A stretch of 64,000 bases of DNA from Tunturiibacter empetritectus (GCF_014201375.1 NZ_JACHDZ010000004.1:310001-374000); one strand, 5' to 3'; positions 43,849 to 53,231 are shown, counted from the stretch's first letter. Notes: a model not told the origin generated them from the sequence alone. Numbers and translations: made by a program.

Positions 43849-45120
43849 ATGCTCTCAAGGCTATACGCAAAGTGGATGTACTCCTGGGAGACAGCCCTCA
43901 CCACCCGCGATACCAACCGCATCGTCCGCCCCCTCGAGTGGGGCTTCGACTGGCTCGAGGACTTCAGCCCCTTAGCCCGCGCAGCCAACCCGCACCCCGG
44001 CGACACGCCCGTGGCAGAGGACTTTGCCCGCATGACCGCCGTCAACCGCGACATAGTCGCACGAGCCGACGAGTTCTTCGGCTACGAAACCCCCACCGAC
44101 TTCCGCCTCGAGCGCCGTCACCCCCAGCTCTACCCCACCAACGTCCGCCCCGAAACCCTCGAAGAGGATGCCGAGCTCAAACGCCAGGCCGAGACCGGCG
44201 AGATCGAAGAGGCCGAGTTCCTCCGCTTCACCTCGCCCATCCGCACCCGCTACCCAGAGAACGACATCGTCAACGCCCGCTGGTATCCCGCCCATCCCGA
44301 GGCGCAACGCGAAGCTCGCTTTAAAGGGCTTCCAGTTAAACCCAGGCAGGCCATGATCATCATGCCCCAGTGGAACGCCGACGCCTTCTCTCACAACGCC
44401 CTCTGCACCCTCTTCAACAGCTTCGGAATCTCCTGCCTCCGCCTCTCCAAGCCCTACCACGACGTCCGCCGCCCCGCCGAACTTGAGCGCTCCGACTACG
44501 CCGTAAGCTCCAACGTAGGCCGCACCACCGAGGCCTGCCGCCAGGCCGTAGTCGACATTCGCAGCTGCATCGACTGGCTCGAATCACAAGGCTACGAGCA
44601 CTTCGGCGTCCTCGGCACCTCGCTCGGCAGCTGCTACGCCTTCATCGCAGCCGCCTTCGACCAGCGCCTCCAGGTCTGCGCCTTCAACCACGCCTCCACC
44701 TGGTTCGGAGATGTCGTCTGGGCCGGCCAGAGCACCCGCCACATCCGCGCCGCCTTCGAGCAAGCCGGCCTCACCCAGGATCAAGTCCGCGAGATCTTCT
44801 CCATCGTCAGCCCCATGTCCTACATGGACCGGTTTGCTCAAAGCTCCAGCCCAGCAACCCCCAAGCGAGTCCTCGTCGTCCACGCCACCTACGACCTAAC
44901 CTTCCCGCTGAAATACTCGCTCGACGTCCTTACCAACTTCGACGCCCTCAACATCGACTACGTCTCGAAGGTCCTCCCTTGCGGCCACTACACCACCGGC
45001 GAAACCCCCTACAAGTACATCGACGGCTGGTATCTCGGCTCCTTCATCTACAAATCCTTCAAGCACCTCGCGCAAACGAAGACCGCCGCAGCGCTCGAAC
45101 CTCAAGCAACTCTCAAGTAA
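43849..45120 (+). CDS. ABHD18-like alpha/beta hydrolase
   Basis: A 423-residue soluble protein. The long N-terminal part has EWGFDWLEDFSPLARA. The hydrolase core has MIIMPQWNADAF and the nucleophile elbow GTSLGSCYA near residue 262, with VVHATYDLTFP for the acid near 345 and GHYTTG for the His near 382, so a Ser-Asp-His triad is plausible. This resembles DUF2048/ABHD18 proteins. The substrate is unknown. No ribosome-binding site is evident before the ATG. Confidence 0.8.
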   Translation: MLSRLYAKWMYSWETALTTRDTNRIVRPLEWGFDWLEDFSPLARAANPHPGDTPVAEDFARMTAVNRDIVARADEFFGYETPTDFRLERRHPQLYPTNVRPETLEEDAELKRQAETGEIEEAEFLRFTSPIRTRYPENDIVNARWYPAHPEAQREARFKGLPVKPRQAMIIMPQWNADAFSHNALCTLFNSFGISCLRLSKPYHDVRRPAELERSDYAVSSNVGRTTEACRQAVVDIRSCIDWLESQGYEHFGVLGTSLGSCYAFIAAAFDQRLQVCAFNHASTWFGDVVWAGQSTRHIRAAFEQAGLTQDQVREIFSIVSPMSYMDRFAQSSSPATPKRVLVVHATYDLTFPLKYSLDVLTNFDALNIDYVSKVLPCGHYTTGETPYKYIDGWYLGSFIYKSFKHLAQTKTAAALEPQATLK

Positions 45121-45128
45121 CGGTAATC

Positions 45129-45677
45129 CTAAGCCGTCGCCGCAAGTGAAGCGGCTTGCGCTTGGGGCTTCCTGCGGAGGATGGCCGCGGAGATCAGCGT
45201 GATGAGCAGCCCGACGGGGAACGGTTCTATGAAGGTGTAGAGAGCGTTGACGAAGGGGTTCTCGTAGAGCTGCTGCTCATGGCGGATGGAGGCGACTTTG
45301 GCCTGGATCGCTTCGGCGGTGCCGGGTGCAGATTGAGCCTTCTCAATGAGCTTAGCGAAGTAACTGTCCATGATGCCGTGCATGAAGTTGAAGTAGAGTA
45401 TCTCCCACGTGACAACATAGAAGATGCACGAGATGAGCGTGATGCCGATGCCGATGCCGAAGGCGCGCCCGAAGGTGATAGTGCCGCCGGCAAGGTTGTC
45501 GCGGTAGGAGCGGATGCCGAAGTAGACAAGGAGGAAGGAGAGCACGATGGTCGTGTAGCCGATGACCAGCGCTTTTTGGCCGTGGTTGAGGTCGCTGAGG
45601 AAGCGAAGGGTGCCGCACATCATGACGGAGGAGAGTACGCCGGAGATAAGGCCGAAGGTAACAATGGTCTTCTTCAA
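45129..45677 (-). CDS. DUF4199-type membrane protein
   Basis: A 182-residue membrane protein with four hydrophobic helices: GLISGVLSSVMMCG, VIGYTTIVLSFLLVYFGI, GRAFGIGIGITLISCIFYVV and FPVGLLITLISAAIL. A soluble loop (about 110-150) precedes the last. The start is TTG at 45677 with AGGAG 7 nt upstream. Function unknown. Convergent with the hydrolase, 8 bp apart. Confidence 0.78.
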   Translation of the reverse strand: MKKTIVTFGLISGVLSSVMMCGTLRFLSDLNHGQKALVIGYTTIVLSFLLVYFGIRSYRDNLAGGTITFGRAFGIGIGITLISCIFYVVTWEILYFNFMHGIMDSYFAKLIEKAQSAPGTAEAIQAKVASIRHEQQLYENPFVNALYTFIEPFPVGLLITLISAAILRRKPQAQAASLAATA

Positions 45678-45916
45678 TGTGAGGCTCCTGTGGAGGTGAA
45701 CTTGAAGACACTTTGCCGGTCGGAGGCGGTGCTTGTCGTCATGCTTTCGGGTGATTTTGGGGATAAGCGGTCGAAATCATGCTTTGGGGTGAGCGTTTAC
45801 AGCAGTTTCACTGCCACTGCGCCCAATCCTACGATATGCGAGTGCCGTTTTGACCCTAATCCGCCTATAGAGTCAGACATGAATAGGTAGGGCGATGGCC
45901 CGTAAATCAAATCTAC

Positions 45917-46537
45917 TTATGCAATAGAAACCGCCGCGCAGAAGAGCATGTTTCCTCCCCTCTCGACGGGTGTAATGTCTGCACCTTGAAGCAAATGTGA
46001 CTGAGGAAATAATGGAAATGGGTCGGCGACTCTGATTGCTGGAATTACTGCATCTGGCCACAGCGGATTGTCTACGTACTCAGCTCGGTACAGAACCATG
46101 GCATGCTGAACAGTAGCTATGAACAAAGGGCAACCGGTTGCCAATTCGTTAATTATGTCTCTATTAGTCAGGGTATGTACGTGCCGGTAATGATCGATCG
46201 CAGAAGTAATATGGGAAGTAAAACTCACTCCATTGTCGTCCACCCAAGTCATATTTAGTGCTGCAACGACGGCGCTGACGGTCGGATCGCCTTTACACTC
46301 AGTATTCCCGTGCATCGCAAGAACGATTTTCATCTGATCCAACGGATGACCATAGAAGTTGAAAAAAGTCGAAAGGCAAGCGGCCCAGCAGAATAAGTCG
46401 CACTTCTGAAGCTGAAGCGAATTCAGTACCTCCTGTTCATTTACACCGACAATTGTTTGGGCTAGGGCTTGCTTCGTTCCGAAACTCAGGCCTATCGCGA
46501 TTGCTGCACTAGATGAAATGAAATCTCGTCTGTTCAT
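45917..46537 (-). CDS. Exported papain-like (C39-like) cysteine peptidase family protein
   Basis: A 206-residue protein with MNRRDFISSSAAIAIGLSFG (a Tat-like or Sec signal, ending ALAQ). The candidate catalytic residues are Cys in CDLFCWAACLSTFF near residue 50, His in VQHAMVLYR near 143, and Asp in RVADPFPLF near 168, in the C39/papain order. Start at 46537; GGAGGA is 11 nt upstream. By inspection it is more A+T-rich than its neighbours, which suggests recent acquisition. Substrate unknown; it could be a bacteriocin- or toxin-processing type or a structural homologue. Confidence 0.65.
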   Translation of the reverse strand: MNRRDFISSSAAIAIGLSFGTKQALAQTIVGVNEQEVLNSLQLQKCDLFCWAACLSTFFNFYGHPLDQMKIVLAMHGNTECKGDPTVSAVVAALNMTWVDDNGVSFTSHITSAIDHYRHVHTLTNRDIINELATGCPLFIATVQHAMVLYRAEYVDNPLWPDAVIPAIRVADPFPLFPQSHLLQGADITPVERGGNMLFCAAVSIA

Positions 46538-46753
46538 CGCACATACTTCCTCCAATTTATAGGTCGCGGGGAGCCTCGAAAGTATGCCACCCACTATGGA
46601 GTGCGGCAAGCGCATTGTTTTGCGATGCTCGAGCACCGTATCGATTTCGGACCGTGATACCGCACCCTAAAGGTTGCTTCTCCAAGGATCAAGATGTTGT
46701 GCACGAGGGTTTCGGTTGGCGAATAATCGCCACCAAGTCACTCGTCGGATCTC

Positions 46754-47227
46754 TTAGGGGAGCAGGCCCAGTTGTTTACCCAGCTGCACGGCCTGGGTGC
46801 GGCGGCGTGCGCCCAGCTTGTCGAAGGCCCGGCTGCAGTGGGTTTTGACGGTGTTCTCGCTGACGAAGAGGCGGTCGGCGATCTCGCGGTTGCTGAGCCC
46901 CTCAGCGATGAGGCTCAGAATTTCGAGCTCGCGGGGGGTGATGCCGAGGGCGTCGAGCTGGGGCTGGTTCGCCGTGAAGGGGTCTAGCGCGGCAGGCGCG
47001 GCAGTGGGGACGAGGACTTCGCGGAGGATGATCTTTTCGCGAGGTTTGGTGAGCTTGATGCCCAGCCAGATGCCGAAGGCAGAGAAGAGGACGGCCACGA
47101 TGGCGCCATAGATCTCAAAGGAGTGCTCGATGACCAGGAACTGGTACTCCGACCAGCGGAGGACAGCGATGAGGACGCCGCCGACGAGGCCGAGAAGTAG
47201 GACGTGGCTGAGAACGGTGCGCTTCAT
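46754..47227 (-). CDS. Membrane-anchored LuxR-type HTH regulator
   Basis: A 157-residue protein with two transmembrane helices at the N-terminus (VLLLGLVGGVLIAVLRW and YGAIVAVLFSAFGIWLGIKL), a linker, and a LuxR-type HTH at the C-terminus (ITPRELEILSLIAEGLSNRE, then NTVKTHCSRAFDKLGARRRT). No receiver or autoinducer domain is present, so the membrane part may be the sensor. Start at 47227; the frame continues upstream, including an ATG at 47287, without support. Confidence 0.78.
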   Translation of the reverse strand: MKRTVLSHVLLLGLVGGVLIAVLRWSEYQFLVIEHSFEIYGAIVAVLFSAFGIWLGIKLTKPREKIILREVLVPTAAPAALDPFTANQPQLDALGITPRELEILSLIAEGLSNREIADRLFVSENTVKTHCSRAFDKLGARRRTQAVQLGKQLGLLP

Positions 47228-47361
47228 CTCTGTTGGGTGGATTTTACTGCGGTGGCCGATTCCAGGCCTAATCCTGAACTCTGCCATCACAAAGACCCAG
47301 GCACGCGCCACTTACCAATAACAAAGCCTCGGACTCACAACTTCACAACGCGCAGAGAAAA

Positions 47362-47401
47362 GCCACGAACCAGAGACTTCTCAACGTCTCAAATTCGTGG
47401 C
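47362..47401 (-). terminator. Terminator of the small membrane gene at 47435
   Basis: GCCACGAA (47362-47369) pairs with TTCGTGGC (47394-47401), and AGAGAC/GTCTC pairs inside. On the minus strand it is followed by TTTT, which fits the end of the small gene upstream. Confidence 0.5.
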
Positions 47402-47434
47402 CTTCTAATCTTTTCTTTGATTGAACGAAGCTGC

Positions 47435-47554
47435 TTATCGATCACTATGGAGGGAGGAATCGAAATCCTCTCGCGGCGTCCTGCTCCATTTGGCGACAAG
47501 AAGCGGAAGAATCACCATCATCGAAAACGCAATTCCAATATAGAAAGTCTGCAT
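47435..47554 (-). CDS. Small single-pass membrane protein (39 aa)
   Basis: Product begins MQTFYIGIAFSMMVILPLLV, a transmembrane helix, and ends in a charged SRTPREDFDSSLHSDR tail. AGAGGA lies 7 nt before the ATG (47554), and a terminator hairpin follows. No family recognised. Confidence 0.45.
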   Translation of the reverse strand: MQTFYIGIAFSMMVILPLLVAKWSRTPREDFDSSLHSDR

Positions 47555-47779
47555 AAGGTGATCCTCTCCAAAGCTGCTTGCTGTAAGTAAGAACGCCAAC
47601 CGCAGACGAATGGATGCCCCCGGCAAAACCTTATTCGTTCGAATTCAAATGAACGGCCGAAACATCCCGAAATATTACGTTTTCAGAGGCAACCAAGCTG
47701 CAACGACTCAACACGATTAGAAACAACTTTGGCGAACAGCCTCGTAAACTGCTCGTACCTACCGCTCAGGAGGCCCTCG

Positions 47780-48187
47780 ATGTCCATAGCAACCAATCCC
47801 GCATCCGCAACGGAGATGTTTGAAAAGTTCGTTGCTGCGATCAACAGCCACGACGTTGAAGCTCTGATCCGGCTCATGACAACCGATCATCTCTTCGTAG
47901 ATTCGTTGGGTAACCGTGTACAAGGAGCCGCTTCCATGAAGATCGGCTGGCACGCATACTTTGCCATGTGCCCGGACTACGCCATCGCAGTCAGAAAAAC
48001 GCTCGCGGAGTTCGACACTGTCATGGCGACAGGCGAAGCCGGCGGCACGATCGACAACATCGCCTGGCAAACACCCGCAGCCTGGCTGGCAACTATCAGC
48101 AAAGGGCAGGTAGCCGAGTGGCGCGTCTTCGCCGACAACAAGCCGGTCTATGACATTCTGGCGCTCAGACCGCGCAAGCAGTCCTAG
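47780..48187 (+). CDS. NTF2-like (SnoaL-type) protein
   Basis: A 135-residue cytosolic protein with the NTF2-like pattern: EMFEKFVAAINSHDVEALIR, LMTTDHLFVDSLGNRVQGAA, MKIGWHAYFAMCPDYAI and a C-terminal KGQVAEWRVFADNKPVYDIL. AGGAGG is 6 nt before the ATG at 47780. Substrate unknown. Confidence 0.8.
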   Translation: MSIATNPASATEMFEKFVAAINSHDVEALIRLMTTDHLFVDSLGNRVQGAASMKIGWHAYFAMCPDYAIAVRKTLAEFDTVMATGEAGGTIDNIAWQTPAAWLATISKGQVAEWRVFADNKPVYDILALRPRKQS

Positions 48188-48222
48188 GATGAGAACCAAG
48201 GAGCAGAACAAAGAAGCAGAAC

Positions 48223-48415
48223 AAAAATAAAGTTGAAATTCGTTGCGCATTTTTAGCCCTCGAAAAGTGCATTGTCTTGCACCCACGTCAGCCACGCAAT
48301 CCACCACATTCTCACCATCGAAACACCACACCGAAACACCCTCTTTTCCCAAAACACCCGTCAAAAACCACAGCAAAACCACAAATCGCCACCCCACCAT
48401 CCCCCAGAAAAAAAA
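48223..48415 (+). repeat. A/C-rich dispersed repeat, copy 2
   Basis: Second copy of the block seen at 14806-14979, in the same orientation. It begins AAAAATAAAGTTGAAA, contains ATTTTTAGCC, CCACGCAATCCACCAC, TTCTCACCATC and AAACACCACACC, and ends CCCCAGAAAAAAAA. It lies between the NTF2-like gene and glyA, so it is part of the glyA 5' flank. No plausible protein; it might be transcribed into the glyA leader. Confidence 0.65.
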
Positions 48416-48445
48416 GCCCGGAAAACCGTGACATAAAATAACGCC

Positions 48446-49711
48446 ATGCCCATCGACCGTAACGCCCCGCTGGCCGCCGCCGACCCCGAAATCGCCGTTC
48501 AAATTGAAAACGAAGTAAAGCGCCAGCACGAAGGCCTCGAGATGATCGCCTCAGAAAACTTCGTAAGCCGCGCGGTTTTAGAGGCCGCGGGCACCGTTTT
48601 CACCAACAAATACGCAGAAGGCTACCCCGGCAAGCGCTACTACGGCGGCTGCGAGTACGCCGACGTCGTCGAAAATATAGCCCGCGACCGCGCCAAACAA
48701 CTCTTCGGCGCCGATCACGTCAACGTCCAGCCCCACTCAGGCTCGCAGGCCAACGCCGCCGCCTACATGACCATCCTCAACCCCGGCGACTGCCTCCTCG
48801 GCCTCGATCTGGCCCATGGAGGCCACCTCACCCACGGCCACAAGCTCAACTTCTCCGGAAAACTCTACAGAATCGTCGGCTACCAGGTCCGCAAAGACAC
48901 CGAAACCGTTGACTATGATGAACTTGAAGCCACTGCACTCCGCGAAAAACCCAAGGTAATCGTAGGGGGAGGCAGCGCCTACCCGCGCCAGTTCGACTTC
49001 CCCCGCATGCGCGCCATTGCCGACAAAGTAGGCGCCCACTTCATGGTCGACATGGCCCACTTCGCCGGCCTCGTAGCTGGAGGAGCCCATCCATCGCCCG
49101 TTCCCCACGCCCACATCGTCACCACCACCACTCACAAAACCCTGCGTGGACCGCGCGCCGGCATGATCCTCTGCAATCAGGAGTTTGCTGCAGGCGTAGA
49201 CCGCAGTGTCTTTCCTGGCCAACAGGGTGGCCCACTCATTCACATCGTCGCGGCCAAAGCAGTAGCCTTCAAAGAGGCTCTGGCGCCGGAGTTCGCGACC
49301 TATGCGAATCAGGTAGTTACCAACGCCAAAGTCCTCGCCGAAGCCATCGCCACCGAGGGCTATCGCATCATCTCCGGTGGCACCGACACGCATGTCATCC
49401 TCATCGACGTATTCCAGAAAGGAATACTCGGCTCAGAAGCAGAACATGCTCTGGGAGAGGCTGGGATCACAGTCAACAAGAATGCAATCCCCTATGACAC
49501 GAACCCGCCGATGAAGCCCAGCGGAATCCGAATCGGCACGCCAGCCTTGACGACAAGAGGCATGAAGGAGCCCGAGATGCGCGTCATTGCCGGCTGGATC
49601 GCGCAGGCTCTCGAACACCGGACCGATTCTACCAAGTTGCAGCAGATCCGCAACCAAGTGCTCGAAATGGCGGAGAATTTCCCCCTGTACAAATGGCTGC
49701 GAGAAACATAA
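48446..49711 (+). CDS. glyA: Serine hydroxymethyltransferase
   Basis: A 421-residue PLP enzyme interconverting serine and glycine with tetrahydrofolate. [34 protein letters not shown], and the PLP lysine in [16 protein letters not shown] near residue 232 are all present. No strong ribosome-binding site precedes the ATG; the A/C-rich repeat ends 30 bp upstream. Confidence 0.96.
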   Translation: MPIDRNAPLAAADPEIAVQIENEVKRQHEGLEMIASENFVSRAVLEAAGTVFTNKYAEGYPGKRYYGGCEYADVVENIARDRAKQLFGADHVNVQPHSGSQANAAAYMTILNPGDCLLGLDLAHGGHLTHGHKLNFSGKLYRIVGYQVRKDTETVDYDELEATALREKPKVIVGGGSAYPRQFDFPRMRAIADKVGAHFMVDMAHFAGLVAGGAHPSPVPHAHIVTTTTHKTLRGPRAGMILCNQEFAAGVDRSVFPGQQGGPLIHIVAAKAVAFKEALAPEFATYANQVVTNAKVLAEAIATEGYRIISGGTDTHVILIDVFQKGILGSEAEHALGEAGITVNKNAIPYDTNPPMKPSGIRIGTPALTTRGMKEPEMRVIAGWIAQALEHRTDSTKLQQIRNQVLEMAENFPLYKWLRET

Positions 49712-49900
49712 CCTTCTCGAAATCAAAGTGTTTCAGCTAAATAGACATCGTAGGTGCGGTATACGGCGTGGCAACTTCGGTCCACCGCTGCAGCCGATAA
49801 CGAATCTGCGAGTATAGTTTTCGATTGAAAGGCTGACATAGGCCGATGGCAGTGAACCAGGAGCGCTGTCTTTTCGAACCTTCGAAGGAAAGGGGACTTT

Positions 49901-50389
49901 ATGGCGATGCAAATGTTGACCTGGTTGATCGCCATCCCCCTGCTAGGCCTCGTCACCGGCCTTCGGACGATGACCGCTATGGCCGTTCTTTGCTGGTTCG
50001 CCTACGCGGGCCATCTACCAGTAGACGATAGCTGGGCGTCCTGGAGCGGTAAACTCGTAACCGCAATCGTCTTTACCGTGCTGGCATTAGGCGAGCTCGT
50101 TGGGGACAAGCTACCCAAGACGCCCAATCGAACGGCACCGTTTCCATTGATTGCGAGGCTTGTCTTTGCCGGTCTTGTTGGAGCGGTCGTGGCCGCAGGA
50201 CTCAACGGATCCGGAGTCGAGGGCGTCATCCTCTGCGTGCTGGGATCCTTGATCGGTGCCTTCGCCGGCATCCTGATTCGCCGAGAGATCGTATTGCGGT
50301 TAGGGTGCAAAGACTGGCCGGTGGCGCTCGTCGAGGATCTGAGCGCGGTCCTGGGCGCGGTCCTCGCGATGGGGATTGTGACCGGATAA
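49901..50389 (+). CDS. DUF4126-type membrane protein
   Basis: A 162-residue membrane protein with about four helices. GLVTGLRTMTAMAVLCW, LGELVGDKLPKTPNRTAPFP and the C-terminal EDLSAVLGAVLAMGIVTG are DUF4126-like. AAGGA lies about 14 nt before the ATG, with GGGG closer. Function unknown. Confidence 0.8.
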   Translation: MAMQMLTWLIAIPLLGLVTGLRTMTAMAVLCWFAYAGHLPVDDSWASWSGKLVTAIVFTVLALGELVGDKLPKTPNRTAPFPLIARLVFAGLVGAVVAAGLNGSGVEGVILCVLGSLIGAFAGILIRREIVLRLGCKDWPVALVEDLSAVLGAVLAMGIVTG

Positions 50390-50425
50390 CGCGTTTTGCC
50401 GCAACTACATGCTCAACTTCTCTCC

Positions 50426-50447
50426 CGTCTTGCAAAGTTGCAAGACG
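50426..50447. promoter_or_regulatory. Perfect palindrome upstream of a small membrane gene
   Basis: CGTCTTGCAA (50426-50435), AG, TTGCAAGACG (50438-50447): a 10-bp perfect inverted repeat with a 2-nt centre, about 185 bp before the small gene. No T-run follows, so an operator is more likely than a terminator. Confidence 0.35.
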
Positions 50448-50632
50448 TTGCAGCTCCCCCGATACGTCAAAAAATATGGCAAAACTCAATCGTGTCAGAG
50501 TAGTATGTGCCATACGAATGCGCGGGATAGCTGAAAGCGAATCCCCGCATGGGCCTAGGACGAGTGCCGAAGCAAAGGAATCTGTTCCTGCTGAAAGATC
50601 AACTGCTGGGGCCTCTACTGGGAGGTAGAGAC

Positions 50633-50842
50633 ATGACAAGAAGCATAACGCGGATTGTGCTGACGATTTTGATGTACGCGGGAGTTGTAGTCTTCCTGTT
50701 TCCATACTTCACGGGAAGAATTACAACCGGCATTCTCTTCATGATCATTGGCGCTGGCGCAACCGTGCTCTTCGGAATACTCCGCTGCTACCTCACCGAA
50801 GGCGACTGCGGCCGTATCCCCCATCACAGTCGCGATTGGTAG
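50633..50842 (+). CDS. Small membrane protein (69 aa)
   Basis: Two transmembrane helices (IVLTILMYAGVVVFLFPYF and TTGILFMIIGAGATVLFGIL) followed by a short polar tail. Start at 50633 with GGAGG 7 nt upstream; longer reading to 50549 is less likely. No family recognised. Confidence 0.6.
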   Translation: MTRSITRIVLTILMYAGVVVFLFPYFTGRITTGILFMIIGAGATVLFGILRCYLTEGDCGRIPHHSRDW

Positions 50843-50928
50843 ATCACCGTCCGGACCACCACCGAATGTCCATCGCCCCAGATCAGCCTGTAATCGCGCC
50901 AAGTTTCTGACGTTGCAAAAGCAGAAAG

Positions 50929-50950
50929 TTTTGTGATCATTTTGTGATCA
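50929..50950. repeat. Tandem 11-bp repeat (TTTTGTGATCA) x2
   Basis: Two exact copies in a row, 50929-50939 and 50940-50950, about 70 bp before the gene at 51019. TGTGA and GATCA resemble half-sites of CRP/FNR-type regulators, but the full consensus with its dyad is not present. Confidence 0.4.
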
Positions 50951-51018
50951 TCTCCTCTTCAAAACAGAGCACTTCCGCATCACAGTATTCAGCTCTTTAA
51001 GAAGAGGAAGAAATATCT

Positions 51019-51216
51019 ATGCTCACTCCAGCGCTTATCAGCGTCATCGTCACTTTGATTGTGGTCGGATTGCTGCTTTATTTGATCGGCTTGATCCCGA
51101 TGGACGGCACCATAAAACAAATCATTCGTGTAGTGGTCATCATTGCGGTGATCATTTGGCTCCTGCAAACATTCAATCTGCTTGGTCCTCTGGGCTTCCA
51201 CCACGCGCTACGTTAG
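51019..51216 (+). CDS. Thivi_2564-family small membrane protein
   Basis: A 65-residue protein that is nearly all membrane: SVIVTLIVVGLLLYLIGLIP, PMDGTIKQIIRVVVIIAVII and WLLQTFNLLG. The pattern fits the Thivi_2564 family (from memory). AGAGGAAG lies upstream of the ATG. Confidence 0.75.
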   Translation: MLTPALISVIVTLIVVGLLLYLIGLIPMDGTIKQIIRVVVIIAVIIWLLQTFNLLGPLGFHHALR

Positions 51217-51254
51217 GTCGACTTCGCCGCAGAATCATATCTCACACAACGCGG

Positions 51255-51800
51255 TCAGGTCAGCGATAGATCAAGCGCCAGCACTTCAGCGATCTTCGCT
51301 GCTGCCTGCGTGGGCGTACATAGACTGGTGTCGATCGAGAGCCGTGGCTTCGGCAGAAATGATCCCTCGAATCCTCCCGCCGTATGAATCTGATCGAACA
51401 GCGTCTCTGAAGTCAATTTGCGATATTGAAGTCGCGATGGACTATTCAGTCGCCGCTTTAACTCGCTTAGCGGACAGACGAGTTCGACAAACTCCACCTC
51501 ATCGCCTCTCTGAGCAGTGGTGTTCAGCGTGTTCGGAAGAAAGCAGGGCCGCACCGTCGGTTCGGGTGCGAAGGTAAAGATGAGGGCCGGCAATTGGCTA
51601 AGACTGGCCTGATCGAATACCGAAAGCCAGATCTCTTCCCGCAGTGCGACGAAGCCTGGCGAACCGAATTCGAAGACCGACAGAAGCAGATCGACCGTGA
51701 GATGGTTGTGGAAGAGTTTGTAGCCGGTCATCGCTGCCAACTCCTGCGCGACGCTCAACTTTCCGGTAGCGGGCAGACCATAGAGAAAGATCAGCTTCAT
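51255..51800 (-). CDS. P-loop kinase-like protein (AAA/shikimate kinase type)
   Basis: A 181-residue protein. MKLIFLYGLPATGKLSVAQE carries the Walker A GLPATGKL at residues 8-15, a noncanonical P-loop with Leu after Lys. HNHLTVDLLLSVFEF and FVELVCPLSELKRRL follow. The fold resembles small nucleotide or sugar kinases, sometimes linked with toxin modification. The acceptor is unknown. trxC lies upstream on the same strand, 55 bp away. Confidence 0.72.
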   Translation of the reverse strand: MKLIFLYGLPATGKLSVAQELAAMTGYKLFHNHLTVDLLLSVFEFGSPGFVALREEIWLSVFDQASLSQLPALIFTFAPEPTVRPCFLPNTLNTTAQRGDEVEFVELVCPLSELKRRLNSPSRLQYRKLTSETLFDQIHTAGGFEGSFLPKPRLSIDTSLCTPTQAAAKIAEVLALDLSLT

Positions 51801-51855
51801 CGATTTGTATCCTTCACACGCAACTACTCCGCGCCAAGTATACGAGTCCCATCCC

Positions 51856-52302
51856 TCAGGCCGTTCGAGACGGCGCAACTGATCGCAGCCATCCCTCCAT
51901 CACATCGTGTCCAACGACGCCAGCCTGCTGTTTCACAAGCTTGCCAGCCGAAAAGATGGCGAAGTTGGGGATACCGCGCACCTGGTACCGAGCGGCGAGC
52001 TGCTGGTGTTTGTCTATATCGACTTTCAACACGAGGGCGTCTCCCGCCATATCCCTTGCCGTGCGCGCAACCTCTGGAGCGGCAGCATGACAAGGTCCAC
52101 ACCACTCCGCCCAGAAGTCAACGAGAACGGGCACACGAGAGTTTTGCACGATCTCATCGAAGAGCGCCGCATCGACTTGCAAAGGCTCGTCGAGCGGCGG
52201 CAGCGGAGTCTTACACGCGCCGCAACGGCCTGTGTCGGAAAGGTGATTTGCAGCAATGCGATTCTTCTGGCCACACTGTTTGCAGCTTCGAATTGCAGGC
52301 AT
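51856..52302 (-). CDS. trxC: Thioredoxin 2 (zinc-ribbon thioredoxin)
   Basis: A 148-residue protein: an N-terminal zinc ribbon CKQCG...CGACK (about 7-32) and a thioredoxin domain with the active site DFWAEWCGPCHA near residue 62. RGIPNFAIFSAGKLV with the cis-Pro lies near 113. Start at 52302. It reduces disulfides in the cytosol and is usually oxidative-stress linked. Confidence 0.93.
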   Translation of the reverse strand: MPAIRSCKQCGQKNRIAANHLSDTGRCGACKTPLPPLDEPLQVDAALFDEIVQNSRVPVLVDFWAEWCGPCHAAAPEVARTARDMAGDALVLKVDIDKHQQLAARYQVRGIPNFAIFSAGKLVKQQAGVVGHDVMEGWLRSVAPSRTA

Positions 52303-52460
52303 TAACGTCTCCCATTCCACTGAAATTAGATATTTCTTTGCCGATTTGGTCTCACCTGCGAGTTGTTCGTAAGCAGTGTTCCAGCGTTCCTCTCGGCTTG
52401 ACAACGTGCGGCTAAATCGAGATCGAACGAGATTTCCGCGCGAATATCACGGCCGACAGC

Positions 52461-53231
52461 TCAGGCGCGCCGACGATATCGGATGGAAAATTCGTAGGTC
52501 GGGTTCGGTGGAAAGAGCCGCGCTACCAGGCGAAGGCGATCCGCAAGGGCCAACGGAGCGAGCAGTGGATACTCACGCTCCCGAAGTTCAGAGTAATCAA
52601 AGTCCACCGAGAGCGAAAGCTGGTAGATAGCAACTGCGTCCGAGAAAGCAGATTCAAGGAAAGCCGTTTTGGCCTTCTCGTCGATCACCGGTTTGCCGTC
52701 AATCTTTTCCGCCTTCCCGCCAAGCGCGAGACCGCGGCTCTCCCAGGCATCCTGGCTGGTCTCACCGCGAACATCAGCCAGAGCCTGTTCCCAGACGAGC
52801 TGGTCAAAGGCCTGTGGAACACCCACCGCATCGACGAAGGCGTGGCCAACATTGATGAAGAACTCGAACGCCAGCGCAAATCGGTCCCCCAGCAGACGAG
52901 TAGAGATGAACACGCCTTCCGTGCCATCGTGAGTCACGTTGCGATGACAGATCGCTTGGTCGCCAAGTTCAGGCGTGTAGGCCGGCGCAACCATCGTAGC
53001 TTCGCTGCCCCGAGCCTCGCTCAAAGCAAGCGGCACAAAGTAGTAAGTCTTGCGCGAGATTGCACCGGAGATGGTGATCGGCACAGCCTGGACCATGCGC
53101 TCGAGGTCACTTGCCTCAAGGTTGTTATCACCAAACGCCGCATAACGAATGCCGTTTGGCGCCTGCCGCACCACCGCCTCGCGGATCACCTGTGCTGCCT
53201 GTACCAACTCGCTCTGAACACCTTCTGCCAT
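52461..53231 (-). CDS. Hypothetical protein (256 aa)
   Basis: Soluble protein without signal peptide or membrane segment. EGVQSELVQAAQVIREAVVR begins a helical N-terminus; the middle has repeated beta-like segments (VPITISGAISRKTYYFVPLA). The C-terminus is rich in Arg, ending SIRYRRRA. Coding evidence is the length, composition and divergence from 53251. No family is recognised. Confidence 0.65.
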   Translation of the reverse strand: MAEGVQSELVQAAQVIREAVVRQAPNGIRYAAFGDNNLEASDLERMVQAVPITISGAISRKTYYFVPLALSEARGSEATMVAPAYTPELGDQAICHRNVTHDGTEGVFISTRLLGDRFALAFEFFINVGHAFVDAVGVPQAFDQLVWEQALADVRGETSQDAWESRGLALGGKAEKIDGKPVIDEKAKTAFLESAFSDAVAIYQLSLSVDFDYSELREREYPLLAPLALADRLRLVARLFPPNPTYEFSIRYRRRA

